DNA from: Carya illinoinensis
Lineage: Eukaryota > Streptophyta > Magnoliopsida > Fagales > Juglandaceae
Direction: 5' to 3'
DNA: 64,000 bases
NCBI RefSeq assembly: GCF_018687715.1
Contig: NC_056758.1
Coordinates: 10,109,501-10,173,500, forward strand
In this document: positions 43,087 through 57,177 of the stretch, piece after piece
Numbering within the stretch: position 1 is the stretch's first letter
Layout: the number at the start of each line of letters is the position of its first letter
Program-made: the position numbers and the translations under genes
The notes under the pieces: generated by a model
What the model was told of the DNA's origin: nothing
What the model saw: only the letters and a program-made list of their open reading frames with translations
The model's database searches: none

Positions 43087-46000
43087 TCACACTTTGATGG
43101 GCTCGTATTTCTCGCTTATTGCACCGCCTTTCTGTTTCTGGAACTGGATGTACCGCAGCGTGCTGGCAAAGAAAGCATCTGCAGCTGGATCTGGTGTGGT
43201 AGTGTCACTTTGCATTTCAGTGGTAATTAATTCAATCAGGCCCTGGATTGTGGAAACAGTAATCTGAGGATTTCCTTTCTCAAAGAAATAAAGGTACCTG
43301 CATATACAATAATGTATGATTATCCCATTTTTGGAAGAAAATTTGTAGAAACAGACTGAGATTTGATGAGATTAGGGGCAAATGCCTATTACTTGTTCAG
43401 TATCTCAACAAATAGTGTCACCGATCCTGTGTTGCCACGTGCTGCATTGGCCATTTGTTGAGCAGCATTTGCAATTCGTAATGCACGCTTAAGGCAAAGT
43501 AGGACTCTGGTAAAAACATCAAATGATTATAAATAAATAAGCATTACAAAGAATTTAAAGTGGCATCAATACAAGGTTCAGACTCCAATGCTAGTCTTAA
43601 ACTTGCACAAACCAAGTAAGTTTATTACACGAGAAATACTTAATGTAACTAGTCTTTTTTTATGAATATTTAATGTAACTAATTAGTACATCCTGACGCA
43701 TTATACAATAATTTAAACCTTTAAAAATCGTCATATTAGCATTTTAATCTTCTATCCCCTTATGCTCCTTTGTTTCTATGTCAGTGATGAGAAAATTCAC
43801 GAACTTTGCTTGAAAAGGAACTAATGACAACTTATATGGTCTGCCAAAATAAAGTGTACAAGTGGAAAAGAAACTCATGCATGGAAAGCAGAAATATTGC
43901 TTATTTTAGATTAGAGAAAAAGTAGCTGTTTAATTTAATATATTACTTCTCATTTATTCATTTTAATTTTAAATCAGATCAGTAATTCAAATAGATTTAT
44001 TGTTTATTACCTATAAGTTTAAATTTGGGATAGTTGATAACATAGTTTTAAGTGAGTAAAGTTCCATGCTTCGAAAATTATATAGTATTTAGATAAAGGC
44101 TAGGGCTGGCAATTTTTGAAAAGGCACACGAATTTGAAACTAATCCTACAAAATTAGCATGTCAGGATTGAGGTGGCTAACCTGTTTAATCACATAATTA
44201 GGGCTAGGGCTTACCAGAACACGATTTGACACTATCAGAAATTGACATGCGATATTCTGAAAAATTTTGTTTAAATTATAGGCAATTGTGGCAATTTTTG
44301 TTACAAACCGCCCAATACAAACCAAACACAAAATTAGTAGGTTAGGATCGTTTAATTAAGAGCATTGATATATACTAAACTCCTATCCCACTTTCATCCC
44401 ATTTTATAATTATGGCACTTTCAATCACCCTTGGATCATCTCTTGACATTTTTTTTAAATAATTTAAAGGTTGGTGGGTAGGCATGGGACAAGGATGGAA
44501 TGATGGTGTCGTATATAGAATTTTCCTTTAATTAAATGGATCGAGTAAGGATTGACTCATATGTTTGAATCCAACTTGACATGATTTGAACCCAACATGA
44601 AAACACGAATTGGCAGCCCTAAATTATAGATGAGCCAAATTTAGCTGACAGAACATGTAATGCTTGAAAACACCAATTAGACATGTATTTGCAGCATATT
44701 TGGCTTACCCTTCTTTTTTTCTTTTTTCTTTTGAAGAAGAAGAGGAGGAGGAGGAAGGAGGAGGAGGAGGGAAGGGGGGGGGGGTGAGTTCTTATGAATG
44801 TGAGATTATGGAAAAGCACCTTTCTCCATCTTTCATGTTCTCCTGATCATCAACCCAGAAGAGATGTGAGCATGCATAAACAGCTCTACATTGATCAGAC
44901 TTCTTTAAAAGCTTTGCAGAATACTGCAAAAAGGCATCATATGCAGGTTTTTAGGAGAATCAGTCTTATAAGTGTTCTACCAGAACAATCAAACTCTAAA
45001 ATTTACCCCTGTTGCCTTGTGTGTTAAGGTATCCCTGTTCTCAACACCGAAAACATGCATCCTCTGAAGCGTTCCAATTATTAAATGTATTGCAGTCACC
45101 TGTGCTTTAGAATCCTATTACAGCAAACAAATGTAAGCCAAAAATGTGGAAAAGAATATGTCATAGGACTAGTTCCAAGGTTATCGACCAACTTACTGAA
45201 ATTTCTTCTTCATACAGAATGTATGCTTGAGTGAAAAATTCATAAGCAACAGGTTCTAAGTCACAGTCATTGGCAGCCTAACAGAAAACAAAAGGGACAT
45301 GCAAGTTAGCAAATGTCTTAGCCTATTGATCCCTCAAATGTATAAAAAGCAAACAATTCCATGTACCTCAGCACATTGCAGATACAGCCGTAATGAAAGT
45401 TCAGGTGCAGGAACACTTGACAGAGCCTCAATTGTCTGAAACAAGAAACTGGAAGTTTACTAAGAACACTAAAATGGATAAATGAATAAAATCAAACACA
45501 GGAGTAGATATTAGATGTGACCATCCAAAAAACATAATCTAAACGGCAAAGACAAAACAGAAACAGAAACATATTCATATTTTGGATCATTACTTCTTTC
45601 AGTAGAAATATACCTGATTCAAAAGCTGAAAAATTTTCTTTGGAGTGGTTGACGTTTCATTCCCGAAAGGATTTTCATCTTGGCCTTGTAACTGCCTAAC
45701 CAACTACATATTACAGGCATCATACAGTTCATCAGTGCAACTATCTAGTTTTTCTTCAGAAAATCGAAAGCAAGGCTAACAGTGCTTATTTCACATTCCA
45801 ACATATACAAATTTGCATACTATATGATTTTCAAAACAGAGAGTTTTGCTCTATGAGGTCACGTCATCAGCTCTCTCTCTATATTGTTGTCAATGAAAGA
45901 CTACCATAGCAATCCTCAGGATTTGATCCCATTTGAAACAGGTCCTTAGGGTAAGATAACCAAAATAATTCCTCATGTAATAGCCACATATTAAAGTGAC

Positions 46001-49000
46001 CTCTTTGTTGAACTTCCATTAATTAAATGACGAAAATTGTTAGCATGACAGTCAATTACCACACCATGACCAATCATGTACTGACGTGTGACAAATTTTT
46101 TTCGATAAGTGGCACATAACACAAATTTGCATGTACACAAATAAATACAGTCAGTGTATTAAAAAAAAAAATGAAAAAACACAGTCAGCATGCTGCATTA
46201 ACGAAAATACTAAAATAATAATAATAAAGCTTTAGAAAATAAAAGACAGGTTTACTTATCAAAAATAAATAAAAGACAAGCCAAAAAACTTTAAAAAATT
46301 ACCAAAAATAAAAAATTAATAGCCTTTAATTAAAAAATAAAATCATGTAAAATAGGAAACACAAAAGAGAAACTTGAGAAACTAAAAATAATAATTAAAT
46401 TAAAATTATAAAAATAAAAGAAAATAAACTCGATTAGAAAAACAAAAAATTAATAATAAAAAGCGCAAAAAAATAGATTTTTCCATTTCTAAATTCAGGT
46501 TTTTTAAAATGAAATATGGTTAATAAAATTAGTTCAAAAAGTCCTTTAGTTTGGCTAACACACACTTTTCTGTTTTCTCAACTTATGTTCTTTTATTTTG
46601 GCACGATAATTAATATTTATTGGTCCCTCTCTACATTCAAGCAAAATTTGCAAAATTTCGTATCATTAATATGAAACAAGAACAACTACGGAATAAAAAA
46701 CCAAATTGTTCAACCAAAATTCAGTGATCATTATGCTAACATGGAAACAATTGTAAAGGTTTTGTTCTGTATAAGGTTTCTAGGTATGCTGACTCAGATA
46801 CATAAAAGTATTTTTCATTAATAAATTAAGCTATTTTTGTGCGTTGTGTAAGTTACAAATAATCATTTTAAAAAAGTAACACTTTAGTGATGCAGACCAA
46901 AATAAGACCAGCCATTCTGCATGCCACCAGTGATTAATTATGTGATGCTTATCCCAGGAATCAAAAACAATTTTGACAACTTAAAGCTTGTTAGTATTAA
47001 CCTATAAGTTATAACAGATCACAATTTGTAGTGTGAGTTGTATAGAAAGAACCAGACCTTGAGACAGGAGAAAATGAGAGAAGGAATAGTAAAGGGTAGA
47101 CGCTTTGGTCCTCCGGTCAAGATATGCTTCCTTACAGTGCAAATTATCTGCAACCCAGCACATGAAATCACAGTAAAAAGGAGCTCACAGTGAAATGAAC
47201 TGGAACAAGACAATGATATCATGATGCAGTAGATACTTTGGCGTTAAACTTCAACAGAGGAGAAACTTATTCCACAACATACTCTTCAGTCTTTACAAAT
47301 AAGAAATTAACTTGTCGAAGAAAGAAAATGGAACTAGCCACCACAATTTAAGCCCAAATTCTATTATAGGAACAGTCAGAATTTACAAGAAAATCAAATT
47401 TACCAATGCACAATTTAATGGGAGAAAAAAACATATTCTACATACTTGTCAATATATACATTTCTCCAACATTTTTTTTAAGTAAAATAAATCTCCAATA
47501 TTTCTATAAACCATGTCGAAAACCAAAATCGATGGACTTACAAAATAATATTAAACATCTGAAACATTGTATACACAAATATGAGAAGCTATTGGGCATA
47601 AATACATTCTACACATAAAATACCTTAAACATTTCTTCAGGATCTTCATTGTAAAGCATCTGAATGAGACGTGCAAAAGAATTCTGCTCCTCCTTGAAAT
47701 CATCCTCGTCAATCTAATATAGAATTAAAAGAAAAAAAATGGCATACATGCACACAAAATGTCTCAGAAACATTACCAGTACTAGTCCTTTTTTTATTGG
47801 CAAACAAGAAGTCCCGAGTCATATTTTTCTTACAGGTCAAAAAAGTACCAGTCATTAGAATTAAAGAGGAAAACAATCAGCCAAATGGCCACAAATAAGA
47901 ACATTTAGCATCATGTAATATGTACATTACTAGAAAGGAATTACAAATGACCTCATCTTGATGGTTCCCCTCTAAATCCTTGATAAGTCCCTTGACTAAT
48001 TCAAACAATGCCTCAACCTGTAAACTGACAAACCACATTATTACAAACAAACAAAAAATAGAATGTCTTGGCACCCCATGACCGGGGTTGAAATCCCCCT
48101 TCACCAAATTTCACTAGAGAAGAAAAAAATTAAAAACATTCAATAAAATAAAAATAAAAATATACCTTGTCCTCGGTTTCTATACACGTTTTGTTTTTCA
48201 TAATGCTTTGAATTATAACAGTTGCCATGACTTTGTTCGTTTCAGTGTCCAAGTATTCCATGACACGGGGATAGTTTGAAAGCTTCAAGGCAGTAACAAT
48301 ATCATTATATTTCTCAAGCGGAGCACTTAAAAGTGCCACAATCTGTTTTGTTGCTTTGCTGTCTTCAATCTTTCCTTTGCCAGAGAGTTTCTTAACACAT
48401 GCTCCCTGAAAGAAAAAAACAGACACAGGATTACTATACTAGCATGACCCTGTAAGAACAATCTATTAAACACTTCCATGATGACATGAAGCAATTGAGC
48501 AACCAGTTCATGACAGCTAAATGAAACTTCACGATATGGACAGTTATTTAATATACTATTCTCTAAAACTTACTGATCCTAACAAGCTCAATATAACCAA
48601 TATGGCACATACACTCTTCAACCAGCCTTTTTAGCCAAGTGGTAAAGGGTAAAATTGAAGGTTGAATCTTCTGTATGCATCTGTGACTATAAGTTTCTCA
48701 GTGCATGTGTTGTGCTTGTGAACAGTAGTGAATGGAGTAGGAGCACATAACCACCTTACCCACTCTTTTTCCTTTTTGTTCTGATAAGATGTGGATGGTA
48801 GAAGGCCACTTGGACACTATATTGTATTTTTTACAAGAAAAAATGTCTGAAGAGGTACCAAAGGGCACAAAACCCACGTGCATGAGAAGTATATAAAAGG
48901 AATCAAATAAAAGAAAAAAGAAAAGATAAGAAGAAAAACTACAACCAAATCCCAAAATACGAGTACTAATGAAATTGAGTATGGATATGATATTCCTTCA

Positions 49001-52000
49001 TTATAATATTGGTACAAACAAATGCACAGCCCATAGCATATTTAAAATTTTGAAATTTCAGAAGGATTTCATTTCACACAAAAAACTTGGGATGTAGCAA
49101 TGTGGAGCCATCATATGATGAAGGCTTCTTTTTGTCTTCACAAGAATCTGTAATAAGCTAGATGAGATTCATCAAAAAGTAACTGAACATTAGCTTCTTC
49201 ATCCACTCAATTTTATAAAGCCCCAAGTTGTTTTATGTCTTGATTAGTGGGTCTCTGAAGTAGGGAAATCTGAAATTAAACAATCATACTCCTGTGGATG
49301 TTGACTGTTTGCTAGGAGTATAGGAAAGGAAAATAGATGTGTAAAAAATAAGTAGAACATTTAAAGCTAAGGGCCTATTTGAGTTTGGGTTGTTGATATC
49401 TTAAACAGTTTTCTTCCCAAATATAAAAAATATCCAGTGTAAAAACTCTCCAAATGGATTTCAAAGAACACACAAAAAGTACATAAAAAAAAAAATCTGA
49501 AACATACAAGAAGTAGAATAAATTAAAAAAAATAAAAGGTTAAGAGACCCACCCCCTCACCCCACTCCGGCAGCCACCAAGTCACCGCTGCAGTGGCTTG
49601 GACCAATCTAGCCACTTCGATCAAGTCACCTCTAGGATGCTCGTATCAAGAACTGTGGGTTTTCTTTCTTTTGTTTATGCTTTTTATTATTCATTATTTA
49701 TTACACAGCCTCCATAAACTTCTCTCCTCTCCACCAGATTTTTCCATCCAAACATATTTTCAATGGGTCTCATCACTTCTACAAAACTCAATAAAAACTC
49801 CTCTAAAATCTTTCTACTACTACTCATGAGACTTCTAAAACTCCCAACATCCAAACATCACATAAGTGTATGTATCACTGGATCTTGGTCTATGAACAGT
49901 ATATGCTAAGTGAACCCAAAAGGTTGCATCCACAAGTTATATCACTAGGCAAAGAAGCATACCAACACTAGATCTGCATAATCAAGTCGATCAGGGTGGA
50001 CGTGAAGAGTGAACGTGAGAAGAGAAGAATATAAAGTTACAACTCCAATGGTAGGCATGTCAACATGTGCTTCTATCACCTGCATCAACATAGAGTCACT
50101 AAATTACCAACTTCCAGAATTTAACATGGAGAAAGTTAAGGGGTAAAGAGGCATGGGATGAAAGGGAAATAAAATATTGCGATTGTGCATCAGAAGAATT
50201 CTATGCAAGGTCAAATTTAGTCAATTTATGTGGAGCTAACACATGGGAAAAATAAAAGCTCAAAAAAGTTGCACAAAAATTAGTTCAAATATACCATTCT
50301 CAAATTCTAGTTTTTAGAATGTTAAATGGGAATACGAAATTACCTTCCCGATGGCATTGCTCAATTTGGAGAATGCTTCGACTTGCAAGAACTCAGGTAA
50401 CACTTCAGCACTTGATGCAGCATAGTTTGAAAGCCTTTCCATTAACTGGGATAGTACCGTTTTGATGTCAACAGATGGCTGAGAAACATAAAATTCCAGG
50501 AGGGTGAGAACCAAGAGAACTTAGAAGAAGGCAAAGCATTGCATTAATGGCAAAAAACAAATTGCTACAGAATTTATTTTGGCAAGTTTGGTACAAGGGA
50601 AGGACATCTTTTCCCCATCTACTCTATATCATTGATCAAGTGGATAAGGTTTTAGTATTATCTCTAATTTGTGTATTCTTTATCTTAAATGGAGAACAAT
50701 ACCGCGTGGCGACATGCATTCATTAAACTACAGTAAATGCAATCCATTGCAGTCCAATATGCACTTCCATAAGTAGATGGTGCAGGTGTCGCACAGTTCC
50801 TGGCTGATGCCCAGAACGTTAAGGTTTAGACATTTCGATGCAACCATCATAAGAAATTTCTAATTTCAACAAAGGACCTTGACTTGCAAGATGGGTTTGG
50901 GAAACATAAGTAAGGTTAGTGGAAATAGAAAAATCAATATCCACGGTGGGGAAAAGATATTGACAAAACACAACCAAGTCATGACTACCTCCTATAAACC
51001 AGAGAGAGGCTATCGAAAAGGTCCAATATCACCAAATAAATTCAATGTGCAGAACAACCACCAAAGAAACAAATCGTAAATAAAAACACAAACCACATAG
51101 AGGAGATAAATCTGGACAGAGACTTAACTAAAAAAAAGCGCTTCTATCACCAAATATATACTCCAATAATCCAATAATTAAATGATGAGTAAACAATAAT
51201 CCAACTCATGATACATTCAATACACTGTCATGAGTAAGCTTCCGTCACCAAAGATTTTAACCATGAAGGAGTTCAACAAATTGCATGACCCTTTCTTTTT
51301 GAAGCCTCCCCAAGGTAGGGTCCTTCAAACCCACCCACCCTTAGGGAGTAAGCATCGGATACAAGTCCCCACTCTCAGAACCGTATATCCGTTAATCTAG
51401 GAGAACTCCTAATGCAGAATCGAACCAAAGATATGCGAGTCTGCAACTCATCCCAAGCCTACCTGTTAACCATTAGGCTGCACCCTGATGGTATATGACC
51501 AGTTTTAACACAAGTTACTAATTATTTGCAAGGTATCTTCCACATATCATAACAACAATCCTTTGACGATGAAAGATGAGCAATATTAATTCAGTTCAAT
51601 GTAAACTAAAACTATGTCTACTAAATTACCATGGACCTCTAAACATATCACGAGTTGAACTTATCAAAATATATATGCATACATATATATATAAACATAA
51701 AGTAGTTATACAAGAACGAATAAAGCATATGATGGCACCCACCTGAAGCTGAGGGCAAGCACTCAGTAATACATCAAGAGTTTGCAAGTGGTACTCATCA
51801 GGAAACACTTGTATTATGCAATCCATCAAGTAGTGTTGGGCAAGCTCATCTTTGCAATTTACAACCTAGGAAATACAATTGAGATGATGAATCCATCATG
51901 AGATGCTTGGAAAATGGAAATCAAACATCATAGGTCTCCAAAAAGTATACGAGAAAACCAAACAGATCCTACCTGCTCCAAGACTCTGGGAAGAACAGTA

Positions 52001-54122
52001 TCTTTGTACATATCAAGGTCAACGCCCTCAATCTGACTGAGAACATGCAGGTTCTTCCCAACCTAAAGAAAACCCAAGGTGGGCGAAAAGGAGCTATCTT
52101 TAAGCATACACTGAAAATGCACATTTTATTGTACTGAAAGTACCAGATATGAGCTACTCATATTACAAGATCACGCAGCTCGCTCCTTTCTTTCTCCCGC
52201 TTCTCCTTTTCCCGGGCAGGTCCCTGCAGACCACAAAACCCAACAGCAAGCCTCAACCACAGGATCCACTAAGAGTATGATATGATTCACAAGCACTATG
52301 ACACCAGTATGACCAGAAATCATGCCCTCATGATGCACTTTTACCTTCATTACATGCAAGCATCGTGGTCATTCTATTTAAGGCTCAAGGCACACCTAAG
52401 TACTTTGGGGTTCTAAATCTTCGCATTTCCAAACCAAAAAAAAGTTGGAAACAGAAAAGCATGTGAAATATGAACAATCTAACATCTAATGGATGCCGAG
52501 GTAAAATGGGAATTACAACCAATAGACATAAAAATAAATTCAACCAATATAAATTAGAGAAAAATAATATCTGTCGGCACAGGAAATTAGTACCGAGTGT
52601 CAAAAAAAAGCAATTGCCTGTCTGCTTATGCTAAGCCTTAATGCTTTATGTCGATACCAAAAAGACATTACATAAAAGCTTCACAGGGCCTAGAGCATGC
52701 CTAGTAATGCTTCTAGTAATACAGTATTTGGTATCACGCATGCCCAAACATTCAAACATGCAATAATTCACAGATAAATTGAACCGACCTGATGTTGCAT
52801 CCGCACCCAAAGTTTATTCATTTCTGTGAAGTTTTGGAGTACAAATTCCACAGCATCTATGACGGTGTCAGCATCTCTGCCAGAGTGAAAAGCAAATAAT
52901 TCAATGCACAAGCCACACTACAGTTTAAAACGCACAGAGCGAGCACAGGTCTACTAATCAACAAAAATGAACACGGTGATAAACAAGGACTAGCAGAAAC
53001 GAGCTAATTTGTAACAGACTTATTTACTAAAATCAGTACTTAATTAAATTAAGTCATATCTCAATACAGCATCAATGTTAAAGCTATCTTCCAGACGGTA
53101 CTCAGTATCTAGTCGCACTTCTTAAACCAGAGAGAGAAGGTCAAGAGACTGGAGAAATAGAATGTAATTCTTATACCCAACTACGAGATGGGTTTGACGA
53201 AAGAAATAGAATGCAAATAACCAACTAATTCCCTTACCCTTCGTACTCGGAACCAATATCAGGTAATTTATCCCGACTGACTTGAGAAAGGTAACTCCGT
53301 AAAAATAGCCCGCGTACAGGATGTTGAATGCCTCGACACATCTCCACGAGATCTTTGAGAACATCCTTAGCAGGAGCTTCCTTAGACTTGATGTATACAG
53401 ATCCTACCGTGCAGAGTAGATACCTGATGGAGATCACAAAACTCATATAATGAATACAACCAGAAATTTTATCGTGGTCAGATTGATAAATTATGTTTTT
53501 TTTCATATCTAAGATTGATAAGTAGTTTTACAATTAAATAAAAGCACGGAGTAAATATAACTTACAATCTGGGCAAAATGTTACCAGCGTGCTGCACAAG
53601 CTCGTACAGATCAATAATAGAGCAGCCCCGGCGAGCCTCTTCCTTGAAGAACATCTCCAGCTTCCTCAACTCATCGAATGAACGCATGTCTGAGTGGACA
53701 CATCGCACACTCCAATAAACAATCATACACAACCTCGTGTTGATCATAGATGTCCCGAATCCAAAGAGAGGAATCGGTGAGAGAGAGTGAAAGAAAGATG
53801 AAACTCACAGAGTTCGTAGTATTTGTGAGGGGAAAGCCTCGAAGTCCGAAGCTCTGAGAGCATCTGAGCAGAGTATTTCAAGGCGTCTCGAAGATTGTTC
53901 GAATCCTGAAAAGAATCAAGAGGAATCGACGGAAATTAGGTCTGGAAAAAAGGGGGAATTCCTCCAATTTTTCCCCTTTCTGGTGAAGCAGACACAGACA
54001 GACACTAGGACATCAATAGAGGGAATTACCAGAGCACGGTGCATATAGAAGGCATTCTGCTGGAGGCCGGCGATCCCAGCGGTAAGCCATTTCTCTTCGT
54101 CTTCGACTCCGTCGGAGATCAT
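43087..54122 (-). CDS. VPS35: VPS35, retromer core subunit
   Basis: Alpha-solenoid scaffold of the retromer, which sorts vacuolar receptors and PIN-type cargo from endosomes. Twenty-one exons, in transcript order: 54122-54030, 53905-53809, 53689-53566, 53423-53238, 52876-52789, 52223-52167, 52062-51973, 51865-51743, 50478-50344, 50079-49963, 48405-48166, 48017-47952, 47713-47624, 47147-47058, 45703-45614, 45435-45367, 45277-45197, 45114-45007, 44923-44820, 43506-43393 and 43297-43087. All have GT/AG borders and join in frame to 790 residues, the length of plant VPS35. The family PRLYLL motif that contacts VPS26 is at residues 103-108. It ends EKYEPIKV. It looks intact. Introns 8, 10 and 19 carry transposon insertions. 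Confidence 0.97.
44101..44621. mobile_element. hAT-type MITE in VPS35 intron 19
   Basis: The ends TAGGGCTGGCAATTTTTG and the complement of CACGAATTGGCAGCCCTA share TAGGGCTG-CAATT inverted repeats. Subterminal AACACG and TAGGTTAGGATC motifs are typical of such elements. The block at about 44345-44540 may be a second insertion. No target duplication could be matched. Confidence 0.65.
44724..44785. repeat. Polypurine tract with G(11) beside the VPS35 exon 19 donor
   Basis: GAA/GGA repeats then 11 G in a row, so the VPS35 transcript has a C/CTC-rich stretch about 35 bases into intron 19. Confidence 0.9.
48625..48790 (+). mobile_element. Candidate tRNA-related SINE in VPS35 intron 10
   Basis: TTTAGCCAAGTGGTAAAGG resembles a polymerase III A box, and AAGGTTGAATCTTC some 30 bases later a B box. 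Antisense to VPS35. The tail is not clearly defined, so this is tentative. Confidence 0.4.
49374..49862. mobile_element. MITE-like insertion in VPS35 intron 10
   Basis: The left edge GGGCCTATTTGAGTTTGGGTTG and the right edge CTCCCAACATCCAAACATCAC are inverted versions of each other (TTTGG.TGTTG), with a GC-richer patch inside (49545-49640). The open frame at 49593-49829 has no domain. Confidence 0.45.
51300..51495 (-). mobile_element. tRNA-related SINE in VPS35 intron 8
   Basis: On the minus strand, GGGTGCAGCCTAATGGTTAA holds an A box (about 51490-51465). GGTTCGATTCTG about 40 bases on is a B box (about 51425-51410). The body follows and ends near GGCTTCAAAAAGAAAGG, an A-rich tail. Its strand is that of VPS35 transcription. 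The family name is not recognised. Confidence 0.65.
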
Positions 54123-54389
54123 TGTCTGCCTCTGTATACTCCGTGCGCTCAACTGGCCCCGTCTAAAATGGCTGCTTTATTTAGGAATTGCCGAATTGGG
54201 AATTTGGGATCGGAGACGCTCTTGGAGTCTTGAGTCTTGACCCTTGAGGTTTAACCATTAGCCATTAGAATTAGAACAATCCCATTTGGATATTCGAGCA
54301 AACGCAAAAATGTCTCACGTCCAGCCTCTGCCTCCAAACTTTCAAAACGAAGAAAAATTCACATTTTCATCGGTTTTTCGTGACACGCT

Positions 54390-54690
54390 TAGGGCTAGAT
54401 TGTTTTCACAATAATTCTTGTCTCGTCGTCTCATTTCGTTTAAATTTATTTAATTATTATAATTTTTTAAAATTTTTATATAAAATAAATAATTTAATTT
54501 TTTTAAAATTTTAAAATAAAAATAATAATATTTTTAATGTCTAGTTCGTATATGTTTTAATTTTTTTTTATTGTTAAACTAATTAAATTCTAACTCATCC
54601 TTTCTACACTATATACTTATTAAAAAAATTAAAACTAAAATTAAATAAAACATCGATTATGGCATAAAAACATTTTCCTTAATTTTAATA
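54390..54690 (-). mobile_element. Partial MITE remnants, including GAGATG family copy 5
   Basis: CGTCGTCTCATTTCGTTTAA then TTATTATAATTTTTTAAAATT matches the complement of the family's right half. The adjoining 54560-54680 resembles the core of the 20561-20785 foldback. Confidence 0.5.
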
Positions 54691-54804
54691 TTGGTAAAAA
54701 TGAAATCTCAAATTTGGAGAGCTATTATAGCCAGCTAAGCCTTTCTTTTTATTTTTTTATTCCAAATTTATGTACCGAGATATATTTGTTATTCCTATTC
54801 TTTC

Positions 54805-57130
54805 TTCAAAATGAATGTAATGCAGTGCTAAGTATACTAAAAGGTGATGGCTTTGACCCCTATTTGAATTTCACTTATATTTATTTGATTCTAAAAGTGA
54901 AAGATCCAAAGGTTGCCAGTGATTACATAGCCTTTAGTCTTTGTAATGTTTTTTATAAAGTTATATATAAGGTGCTTGCAAACAGATTAAAGAGAGTGCT
55001 ACCATTTATCATATCGGCTAATTAAAGTGCCTTCATCCCCATTAATGATAATGTGATGGTAGCTTATAAATTGCTCCACTCAATGAGAAATTGATAGAAA
55101 GGTAAACATGAGAATATGGCATTGAAGTTAGACATGGCGAACACTTATGATAAAATTGAGTAGACTTATTTAGAAGACATTATGAGAAAGCTGAAAGATG
55201 AGTAAGGATAGTGATGGAATGTATAGAAACTGTTCACTATACTGTCCTTGTGAATGGTTAACCAAAAGAGAAAATTTTTCCTTTTAAGGAGATCTAGTTT
55301 CCCCTTATTTGTTCATCAGTTGTGCAGAAGGTCTAAGTGTTATTTTGGAAGATTCAAACAAGAAATGAGAGACCAAAGGTGTGGCTTTAGTGAAGGGGGA
55401 ATGAGAATCAATCATTTACTTTTTAATGATGATTGTGTTCTTTTATGTAGTGCTTCTATGTAGGAGTGGAGAAATGTTCAAAAACTACTAGAGATATATG
55501 AGATAGCCTTAGATCGATGTCTTAATAAGTGAAAAGCATCCATCTTCTTCAATTCCAACACTACACAAAGAGCAAAAGACCTGATTATAGAAGAAGCTGG
55601 GGTGAATCCAAATAGCTGCTATGAGAAATACTTAGAATTACCTACTGTTATGGGAAGATCCAAGTATATTATGATTAGAGGTATCAAAGAAAAAGTATGG
55701 CACAAAATCAATAGCTGAAAAAACAAGTTTCTGTCACAGGCAAGGAAAAAGGTACTATTAAAGGCTATCATCCAGACTATTCCAACATTTACAATGAGTG
55801 TATTAATATTGCTAATGAAGCTTTGCAAATAACTATCAGCAATGATGGGCAAATTCTAGTGGAACCATAAGCAAAATGAAAACAAGATCCAGTGGAGAAG
55901 TTGGTACAAGATGGGAGTGGCAAAACAAAAAGGGGGTTTGGGTTTTAAAGATCTAGAATATTTCAATAAGGCTATGTTAGCTAAAGAAGCTTGGAGACTT
56001 CCCTATAATCCATCCTCAATGGCAGTTCAGATAATGAAAGAAAAATACAACAGATCCTCAGAACTGTTGGAATCCAAAATTTGGTATGGGGCATCTCATA
56101 TATGAAGGAGCATTAGGTTTGCTATGGACCTGTTGAAAAATGAATTACTCTGGAGGGTAGGTAATGGAAGGAAGATCAAAATTTGGAATGATAGATGGAT
56201 CCCTATTCCATTAAGGTACAAAATTCAATCACTTGTTAAAAGATTAGTCAATGAAACAAGAGTAGAAGAGTTAATACAAGAAGATAATGACTGCTAGAAC
56301 AAATATGTTATTTAAGATATTTTTGCACAAAGGGAAGTAGAAGCCATTTATAGCATTCCTCTCAATAAGATAGGAGTGGAGGACAAGTTGATATGGGGCT
56401 TTACTAAGAATGATTTATTTTTAATTAAAAGTGTCTATCATTTAGCCCACTCACCAAAAAAAAAACTTAGAGGGGTGAAGCTTCAATTTCATTAGATAAA
56501 GGGAATTGTTGGAACAAAGTGTGGAATTTATAGATTACTAGGAGTGCAAAAGTGTTTATCTAAAAAGCCTGTTATGAAATTCTTCCTACTAGATGGAATT
56601 TGATGAAGAAAAAGGTTCTTGAATCACATTTGTGCCCCATATGTAAGCTAGAGGAAGAGACAGCTTATCGTACCCTTTGGAATTGCCCAATAGCAACAAA
56701 TGTGTGGTCTGAACACCAACGTCTTGTGCAAAAATGGTCTGGATGCTTTAGAGATTTCTTAGAGTTGTGGAAGAAATTGCAAGGAAGCTTGCAACCTAAA
56801 CAATTGGATCTGGTGGTTGTTGTAATGAAAAGAATCTGGTATAGGCGAAATGCTTTTATCTTTGAGAATAAATTTGAAAGTCCTCAATAATTATTTTCTA
56901 CTGGCCAATAAGGATTAGAAAATCTTAAGAAGGCACAAGTTAAAAACTCAAAAGAGCAGATGGTATAAAGAACTGACAGCACCAGTAGATGGGAAAAACT
57001 AGAAGAGCGTGTAGTTAAGATTAATTGAGATGCAGTTGTAGATTTAAAAACTAAAATAATTGGGATCAAGATTATAGCTAGGGACTCTAAAAGGGATTTT
57101 CTAATGTCCCTTTGTGTATGGTTAGAACAT
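54805..57130 (+). pseudogene. LINE (L1-type non-LTR retrotransposon) remnant: RT, zf-RVT, RNase H
   Basis: Plant L1-type RT signatures appear in order. DYIAFSLCNVFYKVIYKVLA and NRLKRVLPFIIS come first (about 54920-55015), then ENMALKLDMANTYDKIE (about 55110-55160) and INHLLFNDDCVLLCSAS (about 55410-55460). There the catalytic FADD reads FNDD. KGGLGFKDLEYFNKAMLAKE follows (about 55930-55990). The zf-RVT finger gives SHLCPICKLEEETAYRTLWN (from about 56620), with IWYRRNAFIFENK later (about 56832-56870). An RNase H relic at about 56990-57120 reads IIARDSKRDF. Many stops and frameshifts. The 5' end (endonuclease, ORF1) is missing, as is usual for LINE insertions. No clear poly(A) tail. Confidence 0.88.
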
Positions 57131-57177
57131 GTTAATGAGACTCATCACATGTGATGATAAAATTCACACATCAAAGA

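Noticed and set aside
48060..48120. B-box-like GGGGTTGAAATCCCC as a third SINE
   Set aside because: No A box at the right distance and no body or tail recognised.
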